This document shows positions 21,802 through 30,975 of a stretch of 37,181 nucleotides of DNA, piece by piece. The position numbers and the translations under genes are program-made. The stretch's first letter is position 1; each line of letters starts with the position of its first letter. The stretch covers positions 1 through 37,181 of the forward strand of contig NZ_NHSK01000052.1 of NCBI RefSeq assembly GCF_016653355.1, in the 5' to 3' direction. The notes below the pieces were generated by a model that made no database searches, was not told the origin of the DNA, and worked only from the letters and a program-made list of their open reading frames with translations. The DNA is from Rhodoplanes elegans (lineage in GTDB: Bacteria > Pseudomonadota > Alphaproteobacteria > Rhizobiales > Xanthobacteraceae).

Positions 21802-24630
21802 TCAGGCGAGCCCGTGCGCCACCTTGCTGGCCTGCTCCTGCGCCTTGAAGGTGTTGAACCGGGGCAGGAACTTGTCCCAGTCGATGAGATGGGCGTCGAG
21901 CTCCGGCCCGTCGATGCAGGCGTGCTTGCGGACCATCTTGCCGTCCACCGTGATCGGCACCATGCAGGCGCCGCACATGCCCGTGGCGTCGACCATGATC
22001 GAGTTGAGGCTCGCCACCGTCTTCACGCCGTAGGGCTTGGTGAGGTCGGAGACCACCCGCATCATGATCGGCGGACCGATGGTGATCACCTCGGCGATCT
22101 TGCGACCCTTCGACGTCTTGTCGTTCTTCAGCATCTCCTCGAGCGGCGTCGTGACGAAGCCCTTGATGCCGTAGGTGCCGTCGTTGGTCGCGTAGATCAG
22201 GTCGAGCTGGTCGCCGTACTTGGCCTTCAGCTTGCCCATCCGCTCGTCGTCACCGGTCCAGAACAGGAACTCCTTCGACCGGAAGCCGGCGATCAGCGTG
22301 ACGTGGTTGCCCATCTCCAGATGCGCCCGGGCGATCGGATAGACGGGCGGCAGGCCGACGCCGCCGGCCGTGAACACCACGGTCTGGTCGGGACCGTAGT
22401 GGTGCAGCTCGCTCGCGCGGCCGAGCGGGCCGGCGATGCCCGCGAAGGCGTCGCCGATCGTCATCTTGTTCATCATGAGCGTCGAGGTGCCCATGCCCTG
22501 GATGACCAGGTCGATGGTGCCGGCCTCGGCGTCCCAGTCGGCGAGCGTCAGCGGAATCAGCTCGCCGTCGTCCCAGCCGAGCACCCGGACGAACTGGCCG
22601 GCCTGGGCCGACTGCGCCACCATCGGGGCCCGCACCTTGAACTCGACGATGCCGCCGGCGAGCGGGATCTTCTCGACGATGGTCTGCTTCACCTGACCGA
22701 GCTCGGTGTAGCGCGCCGCCTTCGCCACCCGCTCCTTGATCTCGGCCGGCGTGAACGGAATCTCGCCGACGATCTCGCGTGCCGCCGCCTGGCCATCGCC
22801 GGCCGCCCGGATGGCGGTCGAGCCGCCGCGGGCCGCGTCCCCGCCCGAGTAGACGTCCTTGATCGACGTCCTCTGCGTGCCCTCGCCGACCTCGATGGTG
22901 CCCCACTTCGAGGTCTTCAGGTCGGGCTCGGCGTCCTTCATGATCGGGTTCGCCGTGTTGCCGAGCGCCATGATCACGAGATCGACCGGAACCCGCTCGG
23001 TCTCGCCGGTGGCGACCGGCGCGCGGCGACCCGACTTGTCGGGCGGGCCGAGCTCGTTGACGGCGAGCACGGCGTGGCTGACGAAGTGGGTCTTCTCGTC
23101 GCCGATGAACTCGATCGGGGCGCGCAGCACCGCGAGGTTGATGCCCTCCTCGAGGGCGTGGTGCAGCTCCTCGACGCGGGCCGGCATCTCCGACTTGGTG
23201 CGGCGGTAGACGATCGTCACGTTGGCGCCGAGCCGGCGGGCCGTGCGGGCCGCGTCCATGGCGGTGTTGCCGCCGCCGATGACGAAGACCTCCTTGCCCT
23301 TGGTCTCGGGCAGCGGCGTCTCGTACTTCTCGTCCAGCGCTCGCATCAGGTTGACGCGGGTGAGGAACTCGTTGGCCGACATGACGCCGAGATAGTGCTC
23401 GCCCGGCACGTTCATGAAGGTCGGCAGGCCGGCGCCCGTGCCGACGAAGATCTTCCAGAAGCCGGCGTCCTTGAGGTCGTCGAGCGTCGCGGTCTTGCCG
23501 ACCACGAAGTTCTTCACGAAGCGGCCGCCGAGCAGGTTGATCTTCTCGACGACGTCGTCGATCAGCGTGTTGGGCAGGCGGAACTCCGGGATGCCGTAGC
23601 GCAGCACGCCGCCGAGCTCGTGGAACGCCTCGAACACCGTGACCGGGAAGCCTTCCACGGCCAGCAGATAGGCGTTGATCAGGCCGGACGGGCCGGAGCC
23701 GACCACCGCGATCGGCGGCTTCTCGGCACGCGCCCACGGGCTCGTCACGCCGGCGAACCGCTCGGCCGGCTTGGGACCGACCAGCTTCTCGCGCTCGGGC
23801 AGGAACCATTCGAGCTGGCCGATCTCGATCGGCCGACGCGTCTGCTTGCAGACGCCCTGGCACTGCAGCTCCTGCGGACACACGCGGCCCGTGACGTTGG
23901 GCAGCGGGTTGCAGCTCTCGATCAGCTCCATGGCCTGCCGGAACTTGCCGTTGCCGAGCAGCTCCAGCATCTCGGGGATGTGGATCTTCACCGGGCAGCC
24001 GCCCTTCGGCTCCTTCTTGCCGTGGATGATCACCCCGATCTCGCACGGCTTGTCGGTGCACTGCTTGTCGCGCAGCACCTCGAGCCAGACGAACATCTCG
24101 ACCTCGCGCTCGGTGTAGCCGAGCGCCATGTAGCCGAGATAGCCGGTGTTCACGAGTTCGAAGTCGTGGGAGCGCTCCTCCGGCGGCCGGATATAGGGCG
24201 GTATATAGGCGTCGAACGGCCACTTCGCCGACAGGCCCTTGAACATCGGGTACTTGTCGGAGAGATGATCGTCGAGCGCCTTCACGAACTTTCGCTTGAA
24301 GCGCATCGGCATCGACCAGATGAAGCGTTGCAGAAGCACGCTCATCTCGTCGTTGCGCAGCAGCAGATTCCAGAACGTCCGCGTGAAGGCGGGGCTCAGC
24401 TCCTCCTGCTGGAACTCCCAGGCGATCGCCTGCACGCCGTCCGACACGAAGGTGCCGCGCAGCGACTTGGGATCGCCGAGCAGACGCTTCTTGAGAAGCT
24501 CGAGCTGCTTCTGGAACAGCTCGACGGCTTCGGAGGATTCGAGCTCCTCCAGCTGATTGCGCGTCTGCTCCAGCGCCTGCGTGGTCTGGGCGTAGCGCAG
24601 CAGCTGCTCCTGGGGATTGGCGGTGCTCAT
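21802..24630 (-). CDS. NfnB-NfnA-like fusion: FAD-dependent GltD-type module joined to an NAD(P)H:ferredoxin reductase module
   Basis: This 942-aa fusion has three parts. Residues 1-150 are an extension I do not recognise. Residues about 165-660 are a GltD/NfnB-like module with cysteines in GCPVKIHIPEML and VCPQELQCQGVCKQ, FAD motif IAVVGSGPSG starting at 307, and second nucleotide site EVFVIGGGNTAMDAARTARR. Residues about 680-942 are an NfnA/SudB-like reductase with its [2Fe-2S] motif D881-ATGM-C886-GA-C889 and C905 (HACIDGP). The Asp plus three Cys pattern is that described for NfnA. Nfn enzymes exchange electrons among NADH, NADPH and two ferredoxins by flavin bifurcation. The start overlaps the PFOR stop (ATGA, 24627-24630), so ferredoxin reduced by PFOR may be its partner. 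Bifurcation in this fusion is inferred. Confidence 0.88.
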   Translation of the reverse strand: MSTANPQEQLLRYAQTTQALEQTRNQLEELESSEAVELFQKQLELLKKRLLGDPKSLRGTFVSDGVQAIAWEFQQEELSPAFTRTFWNLLLRNDEMSVLLQRFIWSMPMRFKRKFVKALDDHLSDKYPMFKGLSAKWPFDAYIPPYIRPPEERSHDFELVNTGYLGYMALGYTEREVEMFVWLEVLRDKQCTDKPCEIGVIIHGKKEPKGGCPVKIHIPEMLELLGNGKFRQAMELIESCNPLPNVTGRVCPQELQCQGVCKQTRRPIEIGQLEWFLPEREKLVGPKPAERFAGVTSPWARAEKPPIAVVGSGPSGLINAYLLAVEGFPVTVFEAFHELGGVLRYGIPEFRLPNTLIDDVVEKINLLGGRFVKNFVVGKTATLDDLKDAGFWKIFVGTGAGLPTFMNVPGEHYLGVMSANEFLTRVNLMRALDEKYETPLPETKGKEVFVIGGGNTAMDAARTARRLGANVTIVYRRTKSEMPARVEELHHALEEGINLAVLRAPIEFIGDEKTHFVSHAVLAVNELGPPDKSGRRAPVATGETERVPVDLVIMALGNTANPIMKDAEPDLKTSKWGTIEVGEGTQRTSIKDVYSGGDAARGGSTAIRAAGDGQAAAREIVGEIPFTPAEIKERVAKAARYTELGQVKQTIVEKIPLAGGIVEFKVRAPMVAQSAQAGQFVRVLGWDDGELIPLTLADWDAEAGTIDLVIQGMGTSTLMMNKMTIGDAFAGIAGPLGRASELHHYGPDQTVVFTAGGVGLPPVYPIARAHLEMGNHVTLIAGFRSKEFLFWTGDDERMGKLKAKYGDQLDLIYATNDGTYGIKGFVTTPLEEMLKNDKTSKGRKIAEVITIGPPIMMRVVSDLTKPYGVKTVASLNSIMVDATGMCGACMVPITVDGKMVRKHACIDGPELDAHLIDWDKFLPRFNTFKAQEQASKVAHGLA

Positions 24631-27600
24631 CGCACGATCTCCGCGTCGCAGCCGGCCGCCGCCTTGGCGAGCCGGGCCTTGAGGTCCGGCGTGACCTTAA
24701 CCGTCTCGAGCGCGCCCGGGATGGTGTGGGCGACCTCCTTGGACACGCCGTCGACCATGATCCTGGTTCGCTCGAACAGCTCGGGGACCTGCTGGTAGCA
24801 GGTCTTGCAGTTGGTGCAGGCGGCGACGTCCTCGTCGCGGATGTGCGGCCTGCTCGTAGCGCGACTTCAGCGCCTCGAGCTCGATGCGATGGTCGGCGTC
24901 CAGCCGCTCGATCGGCCGGCCGGCGAGGTACTGCAAGGTCCGCCAGTAGCGGCGCCGCTCCTCGACGAGATGCACGATGGTGTTGGACACCTCGAGCTTG
25001 ACGAGCCGCTTGTCGGCGTCGGTCGACCACACGAACGGCACCTTGCCGGCGCGCGCCGCCGGATCGAGCGCGACGAAGTCCTCGACCGGGATCGCGTCGG
25101 CCTCGTTCTTCAGCGGACGGAACTGCTTCTTGAAGCGGGTCTCCTCCTGGGCGAAGTAGGCCGGGGTGAGCACCACCTCCTTCAGCTTGGTCGCGCCGTC
25201 CTCGACATACTCAATCGTGGTCGTCGTCCAGTCCTTGTCCACGTCCGGGTTGCCGTCGAGCGAGAACCAGCCCTTGCGGCTGCGGTCGGCGCCCGGATCG
25301 TGCACGAACACCGGGTTCATGCGGGCCTCGACGGCGAGGCGGGCGCGGCGGCTGGCCGCCGCGTCGGCGATGCCATGCTCGGCCTGGCACGGCGTGTAGA
25401 CGTCGAGCACGGCCGGCGACGAGGTGTGGTTGAGGTAGCGCGTCACGTTCTGCAGGAAGTGCTGCTGCAGCGCCGTCGAGGTCTGCACCACGAAGACGTT
25501 CGGGTGGAACGCAGCGATCAGGCCGAGCTCCTTGCGGTCCTCCTGCTTGCCGGCATGGGCGGCGCCGAAGCGCGACAGATCCGAGTCCTGACCGGTGAGG
25601 CTCGCCGTGGAGGCCTGGCCGCCCGTGTTGGAGTAGACGCCGGTGTTGAGCACCACGACCTTGACGGGCGTGTTGGTGGCCAGCAGCCGCGACAGCGCGC
25701 CGAAGCCGATGTCGTAGGTGGCGCCGTCACCGCCCATGCTGATCACGGTCGGCAGCAGCGACAGCTCCTCCGGCGTGAACTGCGACCAGGCGAAGGTGCG
25801 GAAGAACTTGTCGTGCATGCCCGGATCGTAGGCGTCGTCGAGCTCGAGCTTGGCGATCCGCATCGCCTTCACGTCGTCGACGGCCGAGGCCGTCAGCCCC
25901 TCGAACAGCCCCTTGGCGACCGCCGGCGTGTCCTGGAACAGGCTGTTCACCCACGGGTCGTTGTAGGGGTTGAACGGGAAGGTCGAGGCGTAGACCGACG
26001 AGCAGCCGGTGGCGTTGGCGATCACGGCCGAGGCCGGGCCGTTGCCGGTCGGGCCGCTCTCCAGGAGGTACTGGCGCTTCTCCAGGACCTCGATCACGCC
26101 GGCGATGCGCTCGCGCCGCGCCTTGTCGTCCTGCACGGCGGGGAGCTTCGCCTTGAGCTTGTCGATCACGTTCTCCAGCTCGCGCAGATGGTCCTTGCGG
26201 CGCTTGGTCTGGATCGCGTTGTTGGTCGACGTGACGAGGCGGATCGCCGTCACCTCGCCGCAGCCGCGGCAGGCGCCGTGGCCGCCCGTGGTGGCGTAGT
26301 AGTTGGCGCGGTCGAGCATCAGCCGCTTGGTGTCGCCATCGGCCGTCAGCGCCGCGTCGGTGAAGCGGGCCGGCGTGTTCGGGGTCTGGCTGAGGAACTC
26401 GAAGCGGGACTGCAGGCTGTCGAGCAGCGCCGCGTCCTGCTCGCGCGCCTTGAGGGCGCCCGGGCCGCAGACGTCGATGCACTCCAGGCAGCCGGAGCAC
26501 TTCCACGGATCGATCGCCACCGAGTAGAGGCCGCCCGTGCCGGGCTTCTCCTTCTCCATGGAGTCGAAGAACGGCCGCGTGCGCGCCACCGGGAACTCGC
26601 CCAGCACCTCGGCGAGCTTGCCGAGATTGCGCTTGAGCGTCGGGTTGTCGACGTCGAGCCCGGCGGCCGCGGCCGCGACCACGTCGCCGAACGCCTTGGC
26701 GTCCTTGCTGCCGCGATAGGTCTCGCGCACCGCGTCGGCGAGCGCGAAGACACGGTCGCGCACCGCCTCGCGCTGCGCCTCGACCAGATCGAGATGCTTG
26801 AGACCGGTGAGCAGCAGGTCGTGGATGTCGTGCACCGTGTTGGGGATCGCGGCGTCCGGACAGACCAGCGTGCATTCCATGCAGCCCGTGCACAGGGCCG
26901 GCTCGAACTCCGGCACGTCGCGGCGGAACAGGCCCTTGTCCTTCCACGCGGCCGAGCCGGCCGGCATGAACATGCCGGTGCCGGGCAGCACCGGCGCCTC
27001 GCCGATGGTGCCGTCGCGGAACGGTGCGGCGACCATCTCCTCGTAATAGGCGCGGTCGAAGATGCCCTCGGCCGGCGCGGCGCCGGCCGCCTTGCACATC
27101 GCCGCCGAGATGGCGACGGTGCGCAGCTGCTGCACGCCCGCCTCGGTCTCCGCCTCGACGAACTCGGGCCGCGTGTAGTCGAGCGCCTGCGTCGCTTCGA
27201 GGCCCTCCTTGATCACGGCCATGTTGCCGTCGACGACGGCGGCGCCCTTGGAGCCGAACTTCTTGGAGAGCTGCTGCTGCACCTTCTTCAGGATCACGTC
27301 CATCGACGCGTCGGCGACGATGCGGTCGACATGGCCGCACACCGCACCGATGAAGGCGATGCCCATCATGCGGGTCTCGAGCTCGGGCGTCGGCGCATGG
27401 CGCTTGGCGACCGCGAAGCCGTCCACCACGAACATCTTGATCTTCTTGTCGCGGATCGTCTTGCGGGCGCGCTTCGGCAGCTCCTTCCACACCTCCAGCG
27501 GCGAGAGGTTCGACTGCAGCACGAAGGTGCCGCCCTCGACCAGGCCGCGCAGCGGGTTGGTGTGGCTGAACACCTTGTGGTCCGGCGAGACGACGATCTC

Positions 27601-29427
27601 GACGTCCTCGATCTCGGCGTTGGTGATCTTCACCGTCTCGGGGCTGAGCGTGATGTAGTAGTTGGTCGGCGCGCCGCTCTTCTCGGAGCCGTATTTCGGC
27701 GAGGCCTTGGAGTGCATGTCGAGCACGCCGGCCAGGATGTCGGTGAGGAGCTTGCCGGTCGCGATGGTGCCGTAGCCGCCGACCGAGTGGAAGCGCACCC
27801 GGAAGGCCGTCGGCGGCAGCAGGTTCGGGTTCGCCTCGGTCTCGAGCGCCATCAGCTCGGTCTCGGGATAGGCCTCCTTCAGCCTCTCCTGCAAAGCGGC
27901 GAGGCGCGGGCTCGGATCCTTGGCGAAGAACTGCGAGCCGAGATAGACGAACGGCGCGTTCTTGGTCTCCATGTTCTTGAACGCGGCGATCAGGTGGCGC
28001 GGCTGCAGGTCGTGGGCGCCGAGACCGAAGATCGCGGTCGTCATCTTGGGCAGGCGGTCGAGCGCCGGAATGCCCGGGTGGCGGGTGCCGTTGGTGGCGT
28101 TCTCGACGCCCTTGAACAGCGCCTGGGTGACGAAGCTCGTCAGCGCCGTGACATCGGAGCGCTCCAGCACCGTGACGGCCGTCTTGCCCTTCAGGGCGGC
28201 GACCAGCTCGGCCTCCGGGAACGGCTGCAGCAGCTTGATCGACACCACGCCGACCTTCTTGCCCTGGCTGCGCAGATGCTGCACGACCGCCTCGACGTCG
28301 TCCGTCACGGAGCCGAGGCCGACCATCACGTGCTCGGCGTCGTCGCACATGTAGGTCATCACCGGCTTGTACTCGCGGCCGGTCAGCGCCGCGTACTCGG
28401 CCATCGCCTCGCGCACGAAGCGCGGAACGTCGCGCACGAAGTGGGTGCGGTGGTCGACCGAGCCGGCCTGGAAGTCGGGCTGGTTCTGCACACCACCGGT
28501 GAGGCCCGGATTGTGGACGTCGACCAGCGCGGGCACGAGCTGGCGGGTGCCCTTCTCGTAGGCGTTGGTCCACTGGCGCGTCCAGGCGCCGCGCAGTTCC
28601 TCCGGCACCAGCGCCAGCGTGTCGCCGATCAGCGAGGCGGCGTTGTCGGTCTCGACCCCATCGGCCTCGGTCTTCAGCCAGGTGCGCAGCTTGGCGAGAT
28701 CGGCGGGGGCGAAGTCGCCCTCGTGCTTGATCAGCCACAGCTCGAGCTGATGCACGCGGCCCTTGGCGCCGAACAGGATCTCCTGCGCCACGGTCGGGCA
28801 CTTGATGCGGCCGGCCGGATCGCCGAGGAACTCGCGGACCAGCTCAGGCTCCGGCATCAGCGCCTCGCTCATCATGTGCGAGGTGGCGAAGCCGTCCATG
28901 GCGTTGGCGACCGGGATCAGCGAGGTGGCCGACACCTTGTAGGAGATCACGGCGAGGTCGGCCGCCTCCTGCGGGTTGGAGCCGAACAGGATCGTGTAGC
29001 CGGACTGCAGCAGCGCGTAGACGTCGTCGTGGCCGGCCATCACGTTGAGCGAGTGCTTCGACACCACGCGGGCGGCGACCTGCAGCACGAAGCCGCCGAC
29101 CTTCTTACCGACCGTCACGTAGTGGGACTCGAGCCCGTACAGGATGCCCTGGCTGGACGAGGCGTTGGAGACGAACTTGCCGCCGGTGAGCGCGGCGCCG
29201 AGCGCGCCGGACTGGGCCGAATGCTCGCCCTCCGGCTCGAAGAAGAACGGATGCTTGCCCCAGACGTTGCAGCCGCCGGCGGAGCGGAAGGCCTCGTAGA
29301 TTTCGGAGATCTCGGTGGACGGCGTGATCGGATAGCCGATGACGCCGCCGCAGACGTGCCCCATCACCTGGGCGACGGCACCGTTTCCGTTGATGACAGT
29401 CGGAATGCCCGAGTATTTCGCGTTCAT
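24627..29427 (-). CDS. nifJ: Fused pyruvate:ferredoxin/flavodoxin oxidoreductase (NifJ-like), with an apparent frameshift near 24843
   Basis: This single-chain 2-oxoacid oxidoreductase of about 1599 aa would decarboxylate pyruvate with CoA and TPP to acetyl-CoA and reduce ferredoxin. The N-terminal domain has YPITPSTEISE, then the gamma domain (FHSVGGYGTIATGKLL), two 4Fe-4S motifs (C846, 849, 852, 856 and C977, 980, 983, 987), HGACRGCGE, and the TPP site GGDGATYDIGFGALS with Asp1234 and VYSNTGGQAS. The long open frame leaves the family at Ala1528 and runs to 24697 as nonsense. Skipping one base near 24843 restores 71 residues including VAACTNCKTCYQQVPELFER and ends at 24627, overlapping the next gene's start. 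So the real end is 24627 and there is one extra base, a mutation, an assembly error, or a recoding site. Pyruvate as substrate is by family; the start has no strong ribosome binding site. Confidence 0.9.
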
Positions 29428-30081
29428 CTGTTGCGTCCGTCTGGTACGTGATCTCGCGCCGAGCAGGCGTCCGTCGCTCGCATGGGAGCCGGGGCGACCG
29501 TGGTCGCTCGAACCTTCGGTTTTCGACGTTTCGTCCCTGGCTTTTGTCCGGGTCGCGCGCCGAGTCGTGCTCAGGCGCGCCCTCCCGCCTTGACTGGAAG
29601 CGTTCTACTCCCGGGGTACCCCCCTCGCTCTGACTATTGTCAAAGGGTTCGGGCCGCATCGTTGTGCCGCAATGCGGAAAAACTGCTGCCGATCTCACAT
29701 CGGCTTTGCGTCCGACGAGGGTCGCGCTGGCACGGCGGGCGCATCACGGTCGTCTTCATGGTCGCGTCCCGATGCCGGAAGCCCCCGCCCCACGGGGGCT
29801 TTCCGCTCGCCGACCCGACCGTCACGCGGCGCGACGACGATGTGGCGCGGCCCGCTGCACTGCGGCATCGGTGCGCCGCGGTCCCGCGCCGGCCGCAAAC
29901 CGGTCATGTGAAATATCAACTGAAGGGGAAGCTGGCCGGCACGCTGATATGTCGTCCCCCCCGCCGCGCGGATGTCGGGCGGCCGACCCTCGGCCACCGG
30001 CGTCGCCCGAATCGTCGCCTCGGCGCACGCGGCTCGGGGCGCCTGTGGCGTCGCGCGAGCGCGTCCGCGGGCGGCGCCGAT
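29428..30081. other. 654-bp gap between the PFOR gene and the first peptide gene
   Basis: No gene is supported here. On the minus strand, TTGACA at 29638-29643 could be a -35 element for PFOR, but no convincing -10 follows; the palindrome GGGGTACCCC lies just downstream of it. A GC hairpin, GCCCCCG (29781-29787) with CGGGGGC (29793-29799) and a short TTTCC, may be a terminator or small RNA element. The last 50 bp diverge from the second peptide leader, so the shared block starts sharply at 30082. Confidence 0.5.
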
Positions 30082-30082
30082 C

Positions 30083-30108
30083 ATAGCCCGACGCTATCGA
30101 TCCCATAG
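30083..30108 (+). promoter_or_regulatory. Three ATAG/CTAT half-sites at 11-bp spacing, candidate LysR-type regulator site
   Basis: ATAG (30083-30086), CTAT (30094-30097) and ATAG (30105-30108) form two overlapping inverted pairs, each ATAG-N7-CTAT or CTAT-N7-ATAG, fitting the T-N11-A rule of LysR-type sites. The same array is upstream of peptide gene 4. A LysR-type gene lies between the two clusters. Binding is an inference. Confidence 0.6.
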
Positions 30109-30157
30109 GCACTCGGCATTTCAGTTCGGCCCTCTCCGCCGCGATATTCGCATCACC

Positions 30158-30174
30158 GGCTTCGAGACGAAGCC
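30158..30174 (+). promoter_or_regulatory. Perfect 5' leader hairpin before peptide gene 1
   Basis: GGCTTCG (30158-30164) pairs with CGAAGCC (30168-30174) around AGA. It ends 12 nt before AAGGAG, the ribosome binding site, and is identical at 32878-32894. It could affect translation or message stability. Confidence 0.6.
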
Positions 30175-30198
30175 AAGCGAAACCCGAAGGAGACCGAC

Positions 30199-30366
30199 AT
30201 GACCCGCAAGACCCTCGCCCTCGCCGCCCTCGTCGCCGCCACCCTCGTTTCGGCCCAGAGCATCGTGAATGCCGCGCCGTATGGCGACCAGGGCAGCCGC
30301 TATGTCGAGACCGGCCACGGTGCCGTCGAGACCGGCTCCGACCAGGCCAAGGGCGGCATCCGCTGA
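30199..30366 (+). CDS. Small secreted peptide, paralogue 1
   Basis: This 55-aa exported peptide is of no family I recognise. A Sec signal (MTRKTLALAALVAATLVSAQ then SIVNA) is expected to be cut before APYGDQG, leaving about 29-30 residues. The mature part has no Cys, is Gly-rich and polar, and holds an internal VETG repeat (RYVETGHGAVETGSD) and the end KGGIR. AAGGAG (30187-30192) lies 6 nt before the ATG. Against paralogue 4 there are eight synonymous and one nonsynonymous (Leu6 to Ile) differences, evidence for selection on the protein. First of three tandem genes; leader has a LysR-type site array. It resembles in layout, not clearly in sequence, small Rhizobiales secreted DUFs such as DUF680. 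Confidence 0.8.
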   Translation: MTRKTLALAALVAATLVSAQSIVNAAPYGDQGSRYVETGHGAVETGSDQAKGGIR

Positions 30367-30417
30367 ACGACCGCCACCCCCGAGCCCCCGAACCATCAGA
30401 TCGATAGGAGAACCCCC

Positions 30418-30579
30418 ATGAACACGCTCAAGATCGCGCTCGTCGCCCTCGCCACCCTCGCCTCGGCCCAGAGCATCGTGAACGCCGCGCCGTATGGCGA
30501 CCAGGGCAGCCGCTATGTCGAGACCGGCCACGGTGCCGTCGAGACCGGCTCCGACCAGGCCAAGGGCGGCATCCGCTGA
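30418..30579 (+). CDS. Small secreted peptide, paralogue 2
   Basis: This is a 53-aa peptide with signal MNTLKIALVALATLASAQ and SIVNA, then the same mature part as paralogue 1 (from APYGDQGSRY to KGGIR, residue for residue). Only the signal region differs, so the mature peptide is what is being conserved. AGGAG at 30406-30410 lies 7 nt before the ATG. It starts 51 bp after paralogue 1 with no separate site array, so it is probably on the same transcript. Confidence 0.78.
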   Translation: MNTLKIALVALATLASAQSIVNAAPYGDQGSRYVETGHGAVETGSDQAKGGIR

Positions 30580-30628
30580 GCCGCATCACCCCCGAACACA
30601 CATTCGATCAGACTGACAGGAGAGCCCC

Positions 30629-30790
30629 ATGAACACGATCAAGATCGCGCTCGTCGCCTTCGCCACCCTCGCCTCGGCGCAGAGCATCGTGAACGCCGCG
30701 CCGTATGGCGACCAGGGCAGCCGCTACGTCCAGACCGGCCACGGCGCCGTCGAGACCGGCAACGACCAGGCCAAGGGCGGCATCCGCTGA
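30629..30790 (+). CDS. Small secreted peptide, paralogue 3
   Basis: This 53-aa peptide has signal MNTIKIALVAFATLASAQ and SIVNA. The mature part differs from paralogue 1 at two places: RYVQTG for RYVETG and ETGNDQ for ETGSDQ. AGGAG precedes the ATG. It is the last gene of the first cluster, and a strong inverted repeat (30803-30836) follows 12 bp after its stop. Confidence 0.78.
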   Translation: MNTIKIALVAFATLASAQSIVNAAPYGDQGSRYVQTGHGAVETGNDQAKGGIR

Positions 30791-30802
30791 GCCGCAGAGC
30801 AG

Positions 30803-30836
30803 AGACGGGGGGCCGGTGCGCACCGGCCCCTCGTCT
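30803..30836 (+). terminator. Inverted repeat after the first peptide cluster
   Basis: AGACGGGGGGCCGGTGC (30803-30819) is the reverse complement of GCACCGGCCCCTCGTCT (30820-30836) except at one position. It begins 12 bp after the stop of paralogue 3. It lacks a T-tract but is a plausible 3' end or RNA-stabilising stem. Confidence 0.65.
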
Positions 30837-30975
30837 GCCGGCCCGCCGCGCCGGCGATCCGATTGCCCCGCACCGGGGGCGTGTTATAGATCGGCCGTCG
30901 CCGCGGGCGCCGGTCCGCAAAGCCCGTCCGCGGCGATGCCACGCGCGACGTGGTCCATGTCAGCCGAGGCCTGAG

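Larger units (their letters stand above)
30082..30366 (+). repeat. Duplicated peptide cassette, copy 1 (leader plus first peptide gene)
   Basis: This 285-bp block recurs at 32802-33086 with an offset of exactly 2720 bp. In the 117-bp leader I count two substitutions and two one-base indels that cancel; in the 168-bp gene nine substitutions. Similarity starts abruptly at CATAG and continues, more loosely, into the following peptide gene. Confidence 0.9.

Noticed and set aside
21634-24798. Plus-strand open frame of about 1054 codons opposite the NfnBA fusion
   Set aside because: Same reason; the minus-strand protein has FAD, NAD(P) and Fe-S motifs, and the terminator at 21706 is oriented for the minus strand.
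24697-24850. Programmed ribosomal frameshift in the PFOR
   Set aside because: No slippery run or downstream stem typical of recoding is evident at the join; mutation or sequence error is simpler, so it is kept only as an alternative.
24805-29451. Plus-strand open frame of about 1548 codons opposite the PFOR
   Set aside because: It is a composition shadow: the minus strand has clear PFOR motifs, while this frame is Arg/His/Val-rich with no domain.
29618-29643. Sigma-70 promoter for PFOR using TTGACA at 29638-29643 on the minus strand
   Set aside because: No acceptable -10 element occurs at 16-18 bp; the sequence there is GGTACC.
29428-30081. tRNA or riboswitch in the 654-bp gap
   Set aside because: No cloverleaf with a GGTTCGAAxCC-type arm or known riboswitch core could be found by eye.
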